This document shows positions 6,386 through 13,916 of a stretch of 14,004 nucleotides of DNA, piece after piece; position 1 is the first letter of the stretch; the number at the start of each line of letters is the position of its first letter. Below the pieces are notes generated by a model. The model searched no databases and was not told where the DNA came from. It was given only the letters and a program-made list of their open reading frames with translations. The position numbers and the translations under genes are program-made. Origin of the DNA: SHNJ01 sp964458615 (GTDB lineage: Bacteria > Pseudomonadota > Alphaproteobacteria > SHNJ01); the NCBI GenBank assembly GCA_964458615.1, contig CAYWJR010000041.1:1-14004 (forward strand), written 5' to 3'.

Positions 6386-7435
6386 ATGATTGATACCACA
6401 GACATAGTCCAACGCCGTGACGATGCCGATACCGACACCGCCGCATCCGGTGTGGTGGATGTCGGCGCGCGCGCGCCGAAACAGGATTTGTGGGATGTCG
6501 ATGACGATATTTTTAAACCATTGCTGGAACGCGTAGAAGAAGAACGCCGCCAAGAAGAAATGGAAGCAGCCGCGCAACGCGCACTGGATCAATCCGAAAA
6601 ATTGATTGGCGACAATTACAATATTGGCCACGGCATCGGATCCACGGCTGGAAACAATTCCGGCATTGTCGACCGTTTCGACGATTTTTCATTGTCGCCG
6701 CTCGATTCGCCCAGCAAAATGGTGCAACAACGCCGATCCGTTTTGACCAACCCATCGCCAGGATCGGTGACAATTCGTTCGCAATTGCCCACCATGCCGC
6801 GCGTGGTTTGGCAAAAAAATGCCTCGCCGTTCAAAAAAATATCGGCTGCGGTTGAAGCGTTCAATCAACGCGTGCAATTGACTTTTGCCGGCGTTGGAAT
6901 TTTTATCATGTGGAATGTGGTGGCATTGTTGTGCGCCCGTTTCGCGTCGTTGATGTTTTTTCAATTCGATCCGTTTTATCCGCGCAATTGGCAAATGCTG
7001 TATAAATTGTACAATCAGGGTAGCACGTTCCAATGGAACTTTGTGTTGTTTTACATGATCATGTTTGTCGCCGTGCCGTTATTCGGGATCGGGCTTGCGA
7101 CGCGCGGGGCGGCCGAATTCCGCAAATTTACCGATGCATTGCTAAAACCCGTATTGGCGGTACCGCGCGCGATTACCAGATTTTTATTGATCGTTATGGG
7201 CATTGAACAGCCCAAAAAAGAATTGATCATCCCGCGTGCCGCCTATGCGCAGCCCGGCACGCCAAAAGGCGCGTATCATGGCGCGACGTTCAAAAAAGAA
7301 AAAACTGACGACGACGAAACGGGCGGCGGCAGCGTTGGCGGCGCGGGCGCGGGCGGCGGTCACGGCAAACCCAGCTGGCAAATGGGTCCGGCCAATACCC
7401 AGGCATTTCCACGCGCGGAACAAGGCAGACGTTAA
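6386..7435 (+). CDS. Unrecognised inner-membrane protein with charged N-terminus and Gly-rich tail
   Basis: A 349-residue protein I do not recognise. Residues 1-75 are strongly acidic and then helical and charged (LLERVEEERRQEEMEAAAQRA), likely a short coiled coil in the cytoplasm. Residues 80-150 are Ser/Pro-rich linker. Two membrane spans follow, at about 167-190 (FAGVGIFIMWNVVALLCARFA) and 218-237 (NFVLFYMIMFVAVPLFGIGLA), with a short loop rich in Tyr, Phe and Asn between them. An amphipathic stretch (about 253-272) precedes RAAYAQPGTPK and a Gly-rich run (313-326). The ATG has only a weak ribosome site (GGGTAA). It lies 105 bases before the prepilin peptidase on the same strand, so the two may share a transcript. 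Architecture suggests a scaffold or accessory protein of an envelope complex, but no motif fixes the function. Confidence 0.8.
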   Translation: MIDTTDIVQRRDDADTDTAASGVVDVGARAPKQDLWDVDDDIFKPLLERVEEERRQEEMEAAAQRALDQSEKLIGDNYNIGHGIGSTAGNNSGIVDRFDDFSLSPLDSPSKMVQQRRSVLTNPSPGSVTIRSQLPTMPRVVWQKNASPFKKISAAVEAFNQRVQLTFAGVGIFIMWNVVALLCARFASLMFFQFDPFYPRNWQMLYKLYNQGSTFQWNFVLFYMIMFVAVPLFGIGLATRGAAEFRKFTDALLKPVLAVPRAITRFLLIVMGIEQPKKELIIPRAAYAQPGTPKGAYHGATFKKEKTDDDETGGGSVGGAGAGGGHGKPSWQMGPANTQAFPRAEQGRR

Positions 7436-7540
7436 TTTTTTTGATTTGTATCGGCGGCTGGCGACAGTGTTTGGTAAAAATATATCCGCACATGTGGAAT
7501 TAAGTTTACACCGGCCTGCTTCGCTGTCACCGTTCAATAC

Positions 7541-8065
7541 ATGATATATCAATTTTCCGATTTCCAACTGATTTGCGTTTTGTTGATGACGATTGCATTG
7601 ACGGCGTCGTGCGTTATCGATTTACAGCAAAAAATTCTGCCCGATTATTTGACGGCGGTTGTTTTATTTTTGGGTCTGGTGTTGTTGTGGTGCGATCCAA
7701 TCCGATTGGGATCGATACAGCCCGCATGGCAAGAGGCGTTGTATGGATTTTTAACCGGCCTTATCGGATCATGGGGTTTTAGGGAAATCGTTTACCGCCT
7801 AAAAGGCATCGAGGCGATGGGGCTTGGCGATGTTAAATTATTCGCCGCCATCGGCGTTTGGGTCGGTGTAGAGGGTGTCGTTTCCGCCGCGCTTTTGGGA
7901 TCGGTTTTGACCATCGCGTTTATTGGCGTTAAATGGGTCATCACCCGCACCGGCAGCATCAAAGATGAAATTCCATTCGGCCCCGGTATCGCCGCCGGAT
8001 TTTTAATCACGGTGTTAATCGGCCCAATCGGCCGGATAATTTTTGATAACTGGATTTTGGGTTAA
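7541..8065 (+). CDS. A24-family prepilin peptidase (short, CpaA/TadV-like form)
   Basis: Inner-membrane aspartyl protease family that cleaves the leader of type IV pilins or pseudopilins. The 174-residue protein is almost all membrane helices. The two expected catalytic aspartates are visible: Asp27 in the first cytoplasmic loop (VIDLQQKILPD) and Asp97 in the GxGD motif (GLGDVKL, 94-100). IPFGPGIAAG (144-153) matches the conserved PFGP block near the C-terminus. It lacks the N-terminal cysteine-rich methyltransferase domain of full PilD, as in the CpaA/TadV type used by Tad pili. No pilin or pilus ATPase gene lies in the window. The ATG at 7541 has no clear Shine-Dalgarno, but an in-frame TAA upstream leaves no other start. 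Its stop is separated by one base from the stop of the convergent transglycosylase gene. Confidence 0.9.
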   Translation: MIYQFSDFQLICVLLMTIALTASCVIDLQQKILPDYLTAVVLFLGLVLLWCDPIRLGSIQPAWQEALYGFLTGLIGSWGFREIVYRLKGIEAMGLGDVKLFAAIGVWVGVEGVVSAALLGSVLTIAFIGVKWVITRTGSIKDEIPFGPGIAAGFLITVLIGPIGRIIFDNWILG

Positions 8066-8066
8066 A

Positions 8067-8792
8067 TTATTTTTTTGACGGCTCTGTGGGTTTTATCAAC
8101 GCGTCGATCGCGGTTGGATTTTTCTCATCAACTGGTTTTTCGGCCGGTATCGCGGCGTTCGGTTTCACGGTTGCTTGCCCCGCGCTGCGTTTTGTTTTGG
8201 GCATTATTTTGCAATAACGCTGGCCTTCGGCGTCGGGTTTGGTGCCGCGGATCCGGTTGACGCGCGTGAAAACCGCGCAAACATAATCATATTGCGCGCG
8301 TTTGTTGGTCGATGCATGGTAATACGCCACCGCCGAAGTCCAATTGCCATGCGTGCGGTATAATTTACGCAACAATTGCGCGGCATAAGCCACATTATAT
8401 TCCGGATGCAACAACCATTCCGGCGCTGAAAATTTATGCGCGTGGTAGGCAGTGTAAACTTGCATGCACCCGACCGCCACGTCGCGGCGGGTTTTGCCGG
8501 ATTTATCGCGCAAATAACCGACCGCTTTTTCATAACTTTCTGGGTAAATTCCGTCCCCCCCGACGTTTAACGCCCATGGCCATGGCCGGCCGTTTACGCC
8601 CGATTCCACAAGCGCGATGGCTTGTAACAATCCGCGCGGGATTTTATATTTGATTTCTGCCCGCTGAATATAAGGCGTGCAATAATCGACATCGTGCGGC
8701 GACGGCAAGGATGACGCCGCGGCATGACAAGAATGCGCCAAAACCGCAAAACATGCCGCCAGGGATACCAAAAATCCGATATTTTTACGCAT
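8067..8792 (-). CDS. Periplasmic lytic transglycosylase, SLT domain
   Basis: Cuts glycan strands of peptidoglycan by the lytic transglycosylase reaction. From the chosen start the protein has 241 residues. Residues 1-24 form a signal peptide (MRKN, then IGFLVSLAACFAVLAHS, cleavage near CHA). The SLT fold follows: IPRGLLQAIALVESG with the catalytic Glu at residue 63, VAVGCMQV (the G-MQ block), then PEYNVAYAAQLLRKLY, HGNWTSAVAYYHA. The tail is Lys/Pro-rich. The frame stays open to an upstream ATG at 8870 that has AGGA only two bases away; I prefer 8792 because the extra 26 codons use codons rare in this window (ATA, CTT, CGA) and would bury the signal peptide. Small SLT enzymes of this kind often serve as VirB1-like wall openers for secretion machines, which fits the neighbours but is inference. 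Four cysteines remain in the mature protein. Confidence 0.9.
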   Translation of the reverse strand: MRKNIGFLVSLAACFAVLAHSCHAAASSLPSPHDVDYCTPYIQRAEIKYKIPRGLLQAIALVESGVNGRPWPWALNVGGDGIYPESYEKAVGYLRDKSGKTRRDVAVGCMQVYTAYHAHKFSAPEWLLHPEYNVAYAAQLLRKLYRTHGNWTSAVAYYHASTNKRAQYDYVCAVFTRVNRIRGTKPDAEGQRYCKIMPKTKRSAGQATVKPNAAIPAEKPVDEKNPTAIDALIKPTEPSKK

Positions 8793-9228
8793 CCAGTATG
8801 TCGGGGGCGCCAAAGGCTGTCGTCGCGTTTGAAACGGAAAATATCGGTAAATAAGTTTAATTATTGTCATTATCCTGTAACGGGCTGGGCGTATTATTGC
8901 TTAGGACGCCTTGAATAAAGGGCGGCAAAGATATTGTACAGCAATAATCGATTGCCGGGGAAAATAGATTAAAAAACCGATTTTTAGGCTGATTTTTGCC
9001 CTGAAATCCGTTACATATGGGCTATCCGAACCAGCGTTTAAATTCGGTTTGGAAAACAATATTCGGGGAATTGATGGCCTTATCCGCCGCCATATTATTC
9101 ATTGTCATGTTTCAAAAACACGCATTTTGGCCGCACATGGCGGCGGCCTTTTGTGGTATAATCGGTCACAATAGGCCGTTTGGCGTTGTTGGCGCGGGCG
9201 ATTGCGCGCTTGTTTCTGGGTGCTGAAA
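8793..9228. other. Intergenic region between the divergent transglycosylase and the 9229 gene
   Basis: No confidently supported gene. It contains a possible minus-strand -10 (TACAAT, shown as ATTGTA at 8933-8938) for the transglycosylase without a good -35, a short inverted repeat GCAAT/ATTGC (8941-8955), and the plus-strand extended -10 at 9154-9162. A 69-codon plus-strand frame (9017-9226) with one hydrophobic stretch lies here. It has no ribosome site and runs through the promoter of the next gene, so I do not call it. Confidence 0.5.
9154..9162 (+). promoter_or_regulatory. Extended -10 promoter of the 84-aa gene / VirB6-like gene unit
   Basis: TGGTATAAT is a perfect extended -10 (TGn followed by TATAAT at 9157-9162). 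The -35 position is poor (CACATG at 17 bp), which extended -10 promoters tolerate. Transcription would start about 60 bases before the ATG at 9229. Confidence 0.5.
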
Positions 9229-9483
9229 ATGGGTCAGAAACGCAAATTCACCATTATCGGCCGGTACGAAGACACGGGAGAAACAGTCATCAATTATATC
9301 GATGTCAACGGGGCGGATGTGCATTACGAAGTATTAAGGCACTGGGGCGAATTCAGCCAAAGCGCGCCGCAATATGAAATTCTGGCGGTTTTTACGGGCG
9401 AGTTGACGCCAGCTGTAACGCCGCAAACATTGAAAATGTACGTGGAACGGCATTTTCCGCAAAACGAAGCAAAAGCCGACTAA
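9229..9483 (+). CDS. Small conserved-looking protein of unknown function upstream of the VirB6-like gene
   Basis: An 84-residue soluble protein I do not recognise. It begins MGQKRKFTIIGRYEDTG, continues VINYIDVNGADVHYEVLRHW, and ends with TPQTLKMYVERHFPQNEAKAD. The pattern is alternating strands with a closing helix, with no signal peptide, cysteine or membrane segment, so it is probably a small cytoplasmic alpha/beta fold. The frame opens earlier with a TTG at 9202, but the ATG at 9229 gives a more natural N-terminus; its ribosome site is weak (GGGTG). Its stop is 17 bases before the start of the VirB6-like gene, which has its own AGGAA, and an extended -10 lies upstream, so the two are probably one operon. 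A regulatory, chaperone or assembly role for the large membrane protein is possible but unproven. Confidence 0.72.
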   Translation: MGQKRKFTIIGRYEDTGETVINYIDVNGADVHYEVLRHWGEFSQSAPQYEILAVFTGELTPAVTPQTLKMYVERHFPQNEAKAD

Positions 9484-9500
9484 CGGCAAAGACAGGAATT

Positions 9501-11915
9501 ATGATCAATAAAGCAGCGGTGAAAAAAGCAATTTTCCTTTGTCTTTTGGCGGGAATATTTTTGTTCATTGGTGCTGGAGAGGCCCATGCGCAGTTGCCGT
9601 CGGCCTGTCAACAAAACCCATTTAAGCCTTCTTGTATTTTCAAAGCTGTATTTCAAAACACATGCTGGGTATGTCCGGCCTTTAACGGATTTTATCAAGG
9701 TGCGGTTGTGTTGGGGTTCCAAATATCCAAGGTTCTTGCCAGCGGAATGACGGCGCTTTTGGCGATCACATTGGGTTTGTGGTTGTTGTTTCAAGTGGCA
9801 AAAATATTTGCCCCATTCGGCCCACTGGGCGGTATTACTGAAATATTCAACGCGATTGCGTCCAAAATCGCATTGTTCATTATGGTGCTTGTATTCGTTA
9901 GCGGCGGCGGCACCGGCTTCAACAATGTTTGGAATTATTTTATTGGACCTATATTCAACACCGGAATCGGTCTTGTAAACGCCACTATGGAGGCGACCAC
10001 GAATATGGTCACCACATCTGGGTATAACAATCAGATTATAGAAGCATCGATGCAGTTGGATACGAATTGTACTTATGCGATGGGGCTTGCTGTAACGCCG
10101 TTCAACGGTATCGCTAGCCTAAGCAGTGCAGGCGCATCCCCAGAATTGATCGCGGATACGACGCAAACTGGTTCCGATTTGATGTGCATGATTTCCAATA
10201 TGCAAAACAATATGGGGATGGGTGCAGTGCTGGGTATTTCATCTGTTATGACCGCAGGGCACGATCAGGGCGCAAATACGCCAATGATCAATATTGGTTT
10301 GGGTTTTGAAATACCTGATCCAATGGCGATGATCTCCTCCATGGTTAAAACATTCGTAGGCATCATAGTTGGGATAATACCACTTGTGTTGTTTTTGCTC
10401 GCGATGCTGTTATTTCCCTTATATATCATCGATGCGATATTTCGATTGGCTGTTGTTATGGCAATTACACCGATTCTGGCTGGCGCGTATTTATTTCCAA
10501 TCACCAGAAATTGGACTTCCACTGGAATAAAAATGGTGGTTGCGGCGTCGGCTGGATTGATGTTTCAGGCATTGATTGCGGGTTTAGGCATTGCGATGTT
10601 GATCAGTACTGCGGCCACATTCGATGCGATGACGGCGCAAAATATGGACACATTCCGTTCATTCAAGGACGGTGTGGTTGGAATTTTCACATTGCTTAGT
10701 TCGGTCGGCGTGATTTTCTGGGGCTACACTTCTGCTGGATTGGTTGTTTTGTTTTTGATGCGCAAAGGAAATCAATTGGCGCAAGAATTCGTTGGTGTCG
10801 CGGTTGGCGATATGGGCGGCAACCTTGCTTCCTTGGCCAGAAACGCGGCGATCTTCGCTGGCGGCTACGGCATCGCCAGCATGGCCAGTGCCGCTGCTGT
10901 CAGTGGCGGTGGAGCAGGAGCTACCTTGCCTGCGGTTGGCGGCGGCGCTCCTGCTGGAATTCCTGCACCTCCTGCATCGCCGGGAATGGCCGGTGGAGCG
11001 GGTGGCGGTGGTGCGCCTCCCGGTGGCGGATTCGCGCCAACCGGCGTGATGAGCCCATCGAATTTCGCAGGTCCCGGGTTCAACACGCCGAATACCGGTT
11101 ACTATCAACCGCCTGGTCCTCCCGCAACACAAGTTACTATGCCGAATTTTGCGCCGGGATCGACGGGATCGACCATATCCGGCGGTCCAAGTTCGTTTAC
11201 CCAAGGCGGCGTCAGCGGTCCGGGTTTCACCCCAACTGGCAACAGTTCATCGATGCTTGGTGGCAATGCGCCATCGGCACCACAACCATATCGCAGTTCC
11301 GACAGCAACGATGCCTTCGAAGCCATGAAAGAACATGGGCTTCCTTCATCTAATGCAACACCTCCTTCGGGCGGTATGACAACTGGGCCAGCGCCTGTTT
11401 CTGCAGATGTTGTAGGGTCTTCGTCTGCGCCAAAAATCGCATCGGTTTCTGGTCCTGGAATTGGTTCGCCATCGGGCGGATTATATTCTCCATCGGCACC
11501 GGCCACCGCGCCCGTATCGTCCACTATCACAGGACCCGGATTGTCAGGCGCAACGCCAGCGGCATCATCTGCGCCGGCCTCCCCTGTTAGCGGCGGAGGC
11601 GGAGGTGGTGCCGCGCCGACACGTCACTTGGGACATACGTTGGCTGGAATTGACAGCCGTGTTGACTCCGCCACAGGTGGATATGGCTCATCCGTTGCGG
11701 GGCCTTCCGGTGAAACCGAACAAGAGGCACAGGCGCGCCGCTTGCGAGAGCAAAAAGCCAACGAGGAATTCGCGCGCCAATTGGCCGATACTGCGACAGG
11801 CGGAAATAATACTTCTACTGTTACAGGCCCTGCGCCATCGGCACCGGTTGCGCCAACAATTACAGGGCCGAATATCGGTAATAATGGCGGCGGCACCGGC
11901 GGCGATAAAAAATAA
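9501..11915 (+). CDS. VirB6/TrbL-like type IV secretion membrane protein with a long low-complexity tail
   Basis: An 804-residue polytopic protein. Residues 1-30 are a signal peptide (KKAIFLCLLAGIFLFIG, then EAHA|Q). A short region with four cysteines (36, 45, 55, 58; the last pair as CWVC) follows. Hydrophobic spans lie at about 77-100, 118-135, 283-310 (two close together, LFLLAMLLFPLYII), 311-333, 341-371 and 391-419, with a loop of about 145 residues between the second and third. The IIDAIFRLAVVMAITPILAGAYLFPITR block resembles the VirB6/TrbL core, inner-membrane channel components of type IV secretion systems. From about residue 466 the protein is Gly/Pro/Ser/Ala-rich for some 340 residues, with eight [AST]GP motifs and one charged helix (737-763). 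The ATG has AGGAA just upstream. The family call rests on overall pattern, not on a catalytic motif. The ATPases and core genes of such a system are not in the window. Confidence 0.78.
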   Translation: MINKAAVKKAIFLCLLAGIFLFIGAGEAHAQLPSACQQNPFKPSCIFKAVFQNTCWVCPAFNGFYQGAVVLGFQISKVLASGMTALLAITLGLWLLFQVAKIFAPFGPLGGITEIFNAIASKIALFIMVLVFVSGGGTGFNNVWNYFIGPIFNTGIGLVNATMEATTNMVTTSGYNNQIIEASMQLDTNCTYAMGLAVTPFNGIASLSSAGASPELIADTTQTGSDLMCMISNMQNNMGMGAVLGISSVMTAGHDQGANTPMINIGLGFEIPDPMAMISSMVKTFVGIIVGIIPLVLFLLAMLLFPLYIIDAIFRLAVVMAITPILAGAYLFPITRNWTSTGIKMVVAASAGLMFQALIAGLGIAMLISTAATFDAMTAQNMDTFRSFKDGVVGIFTLLSSVGVIFWGYTSAGLVVLFLMRKGNQLAQEFVGVAVGDMGGNLASLARNAAIFAGGYGIASMASAAAVSGGGAGATLPAVGGGAPAGIPAPPASPGMAGGAGGGGAPPGGGFAPTGVMSPSNFAGPGFNTPNTGYYQPPGPPATQVTMPNFAPGSTGSTISGGPSSFTQGGVSGPGFTPTGNSSSMLGGNAPSAPQPYRSSDSNDAFEAMKEHGLPSSNATPPSGGMTTGPAPVSADVVGSSSAPKIASVSGPGIGSPSGGLYSPSAPATAPVSSTITGPGLSGATPAASSAPASPVSGGGGGGAAPTRHLGHTLAGIDSRVDSATGGYGSSVAGPSGETEQEAQARRLREQKANEEFARQLADTATGGNNTSTVTGPAPSAPVAPTITGPNIGNNGGGTGGDKK
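10896..11912 (+). repeat. Low-complexity, degenerate [AST]GP repeat region in the VirB6-like protein
   Basis: Encodes residues 466-804. The motif [AST]-G-P-x occurs at residues 523, 572, 628, 650, 677, 733, 775 and 788, most often as (S/T)-(I/V)-(S/T)-G-P-(G/A/N) (for example SVSGPGIG, TITGPGLS, TVTGPAPS, TITGPNIG). Poly-Gly runs occur at about 498-510 and 697-703. Open frames on the other strand here are by-products of this composition. Confidence 0.7.
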
Positions 11916-11938
11916 TTTTATCGATCGATTGCAAACAT

Positions 11939-11973
11939 AAAAAAACCTGCGGTTTTAAACCGCAGGTTTTTTT
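11939..11973. terminator. Bidirectional rho-independent terminator between the VirB6-like gene and the 12007 gene
   Basis: CCTGCGG (11946-11952) pairs perfectly with CCGCAGG (11960-11966), extended by T-A pairs into TTTTAAA. Seven A precede and seven T follow, so a U-tract forms on either strand. It lies between convergent stops at 11915 and 12007. Confidence 0.95.
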
Positions 11974-12006
11974 GTAAAATTTTTCCAGTTCGATAGATTC
12001 AGTTGA

Positions 12007-13743
12007 TTATGAATCTCCCAATGCACGACCCATTATCTGGGCATATAATAATGGCGAACGCGCCAGCTGAATTTTCACTTGCGCTCCAGGAATGCCACCT
12101 TTTGCTAGCGCTTCATGGACATATTTGCGCACTTCGCGGTTGAGTACGTAATCGGTGACAAGCGGGCTTCCGCCGGCAACCAAAGCCTGCGCCGCAAGGG
12201 ATGTTTCGCTTAATTTTCCGGCAGTTTCCTGGGATTTGGCATGAGCCGCCGCCGCCGCATCAAACATCGACGGGGTGGTGCCATTGGATGTCATGCCTGG
12301 CAGGCTGAAAATATTTGGTGCGCCAGTGGTTTGCACAGGGATTGCTGGTTGTGAAGGCTGCGCCGCTGCGGGTGAGTGCGTTGGTGGTTGTGTAGCTTGG
12401 GGAATGTTGTTTCCGCCGCCTACAACCTGGCCGGTATTGCTCACTGTTAAAGTATAAATGCCGGATGTGTTTGCGCCATAGGTCGGCAAGCCCGCGCTTA
12501 TAACACCGTTATTCGCAAACGTTGTTTGTTGTTGCGCAGGGGCTGCTGTTTGTTGCGTTGCCGCCGCTGTGCCTGCGGTTTGTTGAGGTGCAGCGTTCGT
12601 TTGGGAATTATTGATTATTGCTCCTGCTTCTAAGTATCCGATATCGATCGCCACGTTTCTTTCCAGTATGGGCAATAAAGCAGCTAGTTGCGGAGTTTGC
12701 ATTTCCGGCTTTTTGGCAATTGCCCATGCGGCGCGGTTATATACCGTTGTCGCGCCGGCAAGTTGCGCGCCTTCGGTGATGCCGCGTTGAACGTTTGCCG
12801 GAATATGATTCAGGTCGAAACCGTCTTGTAAAATTTGTAAATTATTTAAATGCGTCAATGGATCGGGGGATGTGATTAATTTGTGCGCCAATGCGCCTTC
12901 GCGCCCTTGTCCCGCAAGAATGCCCATGTATTTCGCTGTGAAATGCACATACCAATTGGCAGCATTTAAAATAGCTGGGTCGTCCAATAATGCTGCTTGT
13001 GCTTGTTGTGCTGGGACATTTGGATTGCTGAGCAGTTTTGCAGTCGATGAACTTAATCGGGTCCAGCTGCCGTTTAAATTATCGACGTTGGCAAATTGCC
13101 TGAAAAATTTCGGATTACTGAATGCCGACCTTTGAGTTGTAAATTTTCCGCCGCTGCTAAAAACATTGCGGGGTGGCAAACCGCCTTTGGTTTCCGAATC
13201 GATCTTGATATATTCCGCGCCAACTTGGCGTTGCGCCGCGACGATCCAAGACAAAGGAACGTCGACCATTTTCTGTTGTCCGGCAATTGTCATTTTAACC
13301 GGCCGAGTCATTTTGCTTAAATCCCCGCCGTTTTCGATGATTCTTTTGGTATTAAGGGCGTCGCGTGCCAATTGGCCGAAATCGACCAATTCGTTCATTC
13401 TGGATGCTTCGCCCTTTTTAATTTGCAGCGGACGTGGGTCGCCATGCTGAACCTTTGCCCGATATTGATCGGTATATATACGGATGAATTCGCTTGGGCT
13501 TAAACCAGTTTGCTGTTTGACTTGCATGGACTGGCTGTTGCGCGCGGAATTGGGTTTCAGACGGTCAGGAATCCAGTTCAATGGATTCAATCCCGAAATA
13601 TCAAATTTTTCCGAGGCGGCATGGTACGCTATGCGGCCGTACCGGTAAGTTAGATATGGTACTGCCGCCAAAATAGCTGGTGGAAAAATCACGCATCCCG
13701 CTGTCCAGCTTAAACCAACCAATGCTTCTTTTTTGAATCCCAT
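12007..13743 (-). CDS. Unrecognised 578-residue membrane-anchored protein with a Gln/Thr/Pro-rich linker
   Basis: I do not recognise this protein. Residue numbers are from the ATG. One hydrophobic segment near the N-terminus (about 10-32: LSWTAGCVIFPPAILAAVPYLTY) is followed by basic residues, suggesting a membrane anchor. Residues about 80-375 look mostly helical and globular (SEFIRIYTDQYRAKV, NWYVHFTAKYMGILAGQ, PDPLTHLNNLQILQDGFDLN). About 380-490 is a low-complexity Gln/Thr/Ala/Pro linker (TAAATQQTAAPAQQQT) with a short strand-like insert (GIYTLTVSNTGQVVGGG). The last 80 residues are helical (SLAAQALVAGG, VLNREVRKYVHEALA, LLYAQIMGRAL). I chose the ATG at 13743, which has GGGGTG close upstream, over a GTG two codons earlier. 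It has a good promoter and is bounded by terminators on both sides, so it is transcribed alone. A surface or secretion-linked role is a guess from the neighbours. Confidence 0.82.
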   Translation of the reverse strand: MGFKKEALVGLSWTAGCVIFPPAILAAVPYLTYRYGRIAYHAASEKFDISGLNPLNWIPDRLKPNSARNSQSMQVKQQTGLSPSEFIRIYTDQYRAKVQHGDPRPLQIKKGEASRMNELVDFGQLARDALNTKRIIENGGDLSKMTRPVKMTIAGQQKMVDVPLSWIVAAQRQVGAEYIKIDSETKGGLPPRNVFSSGGKFTTQRSAFSNPKFFRQFANVDNLNGSWTRLSSSTAKLLSNPNVPAQQAQAALLDDPAILNAANWYVHFTAKYMGILAGQGREGALAHKLITSPDPLTHLNNLQILQDGFDLNHIPANVQRGITEGAQLAGATTVYNRAAWAIAKKPEMQTPQLAALLPILERNVAIDIGYLEAGAIINNSQTNAAPQQTAGTAAATQQTAAPAQQQTTFANNGVISAGLPTYGANTSGIYTLTVSNTGQVVGGGNNIPQATQPPTHSPAAAQPSQPAIPVQTTGAPNIFSLPGMTSNGTTPSMFDAAAAAHAKSQETAGKLSETSLAAQALVAGGSPLVTDYVLNREVRKYVHEALAKGGIPGAQVKIQLARSPLLYAQIMGRALGDS

Positions 13744-13790
13744 ACCCACCCCAAAAGTAATAAAATTTCAACAACCTTTATTGTCCATTT

Positions 13791-13819
13791 ATTGTAAAAT
13801 AACTTTGAGCTAAAGTCAA
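13791..13819 (-). promoter_or_regulatory. Sigma-70-type promoter of the 12007-13743 gene
   Basis: On the minus strand TTGACT (13814-13819) and TACAAT (13791-13796) are separated by exactly 17 bp; each matches the consensus at five of six bases. It lies about 47 bases upstream of the ATG at 13743 and downstream of the terminator at 13853-13880, as expected for an independent transcript. It is the best promoter in the window. Confidence 0.7.
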
Positions 13820-13852
13820 TAAATTATGCCTTTAAGGATATGTAATTGAAAC

Positions 13853-13880
13853 AAAAAACCCCGCACGAATGCGGGGTTTT
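13853..13880. terminator. Rho-independent terminator downstream of the right-edge minus-strand gene
   Basis: CCCCGCA (13859-13865) pairs with TGCGGGG (13870-13876) around a CGAA tetraloop. Six A precede and four T follow, so on the minus strand the hairpin is followed by a run of six U. It lies 37 bases after the minus-strand stop at 13917 and insulates the next gene. Confidence 0.9.
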
Positions 13881-13916
13881 CTGTAATCTTATTATAATGG
13901 CGTCGGCCGGTATGTT

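Noticed and set aside
7489..7496. CACATGTG palindrome upstream of the prepilin peptidase
   Set aside because: Eight bases is expected by chance in a window this size, and no promoter element is positioned with it.
8793..8870. Upstream start of the transglycosylase gene at 8870
   Set aside because: Atypical codons (ATA, CTT, CGA), a ribosome site only two bases from the ATG, and a start at 8792 that gives a clean signal peptide. The longer form remains possible.
9017..9226. 69-codon plus-strand frame with one hydrophobic stretch (GELMALSAAILFIVMF)
   Set aside because: No ribosome binding site, a cysteine/glycine-rich end without family look, and it runs through the extended -10 of the next gene. 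A small membrane protein cannot be fully excluded.
10659..11204. 181-codon minus-strand frame, plus further frames on both strands over the VirB6-like tail (10865-11086, 11105-11530, 11461-11940, 11624-11896)
   Set aside because: Created by the GC-rich low-complexity tail; Arg/Ser- or Pro/Gly-rich products with no start signals.
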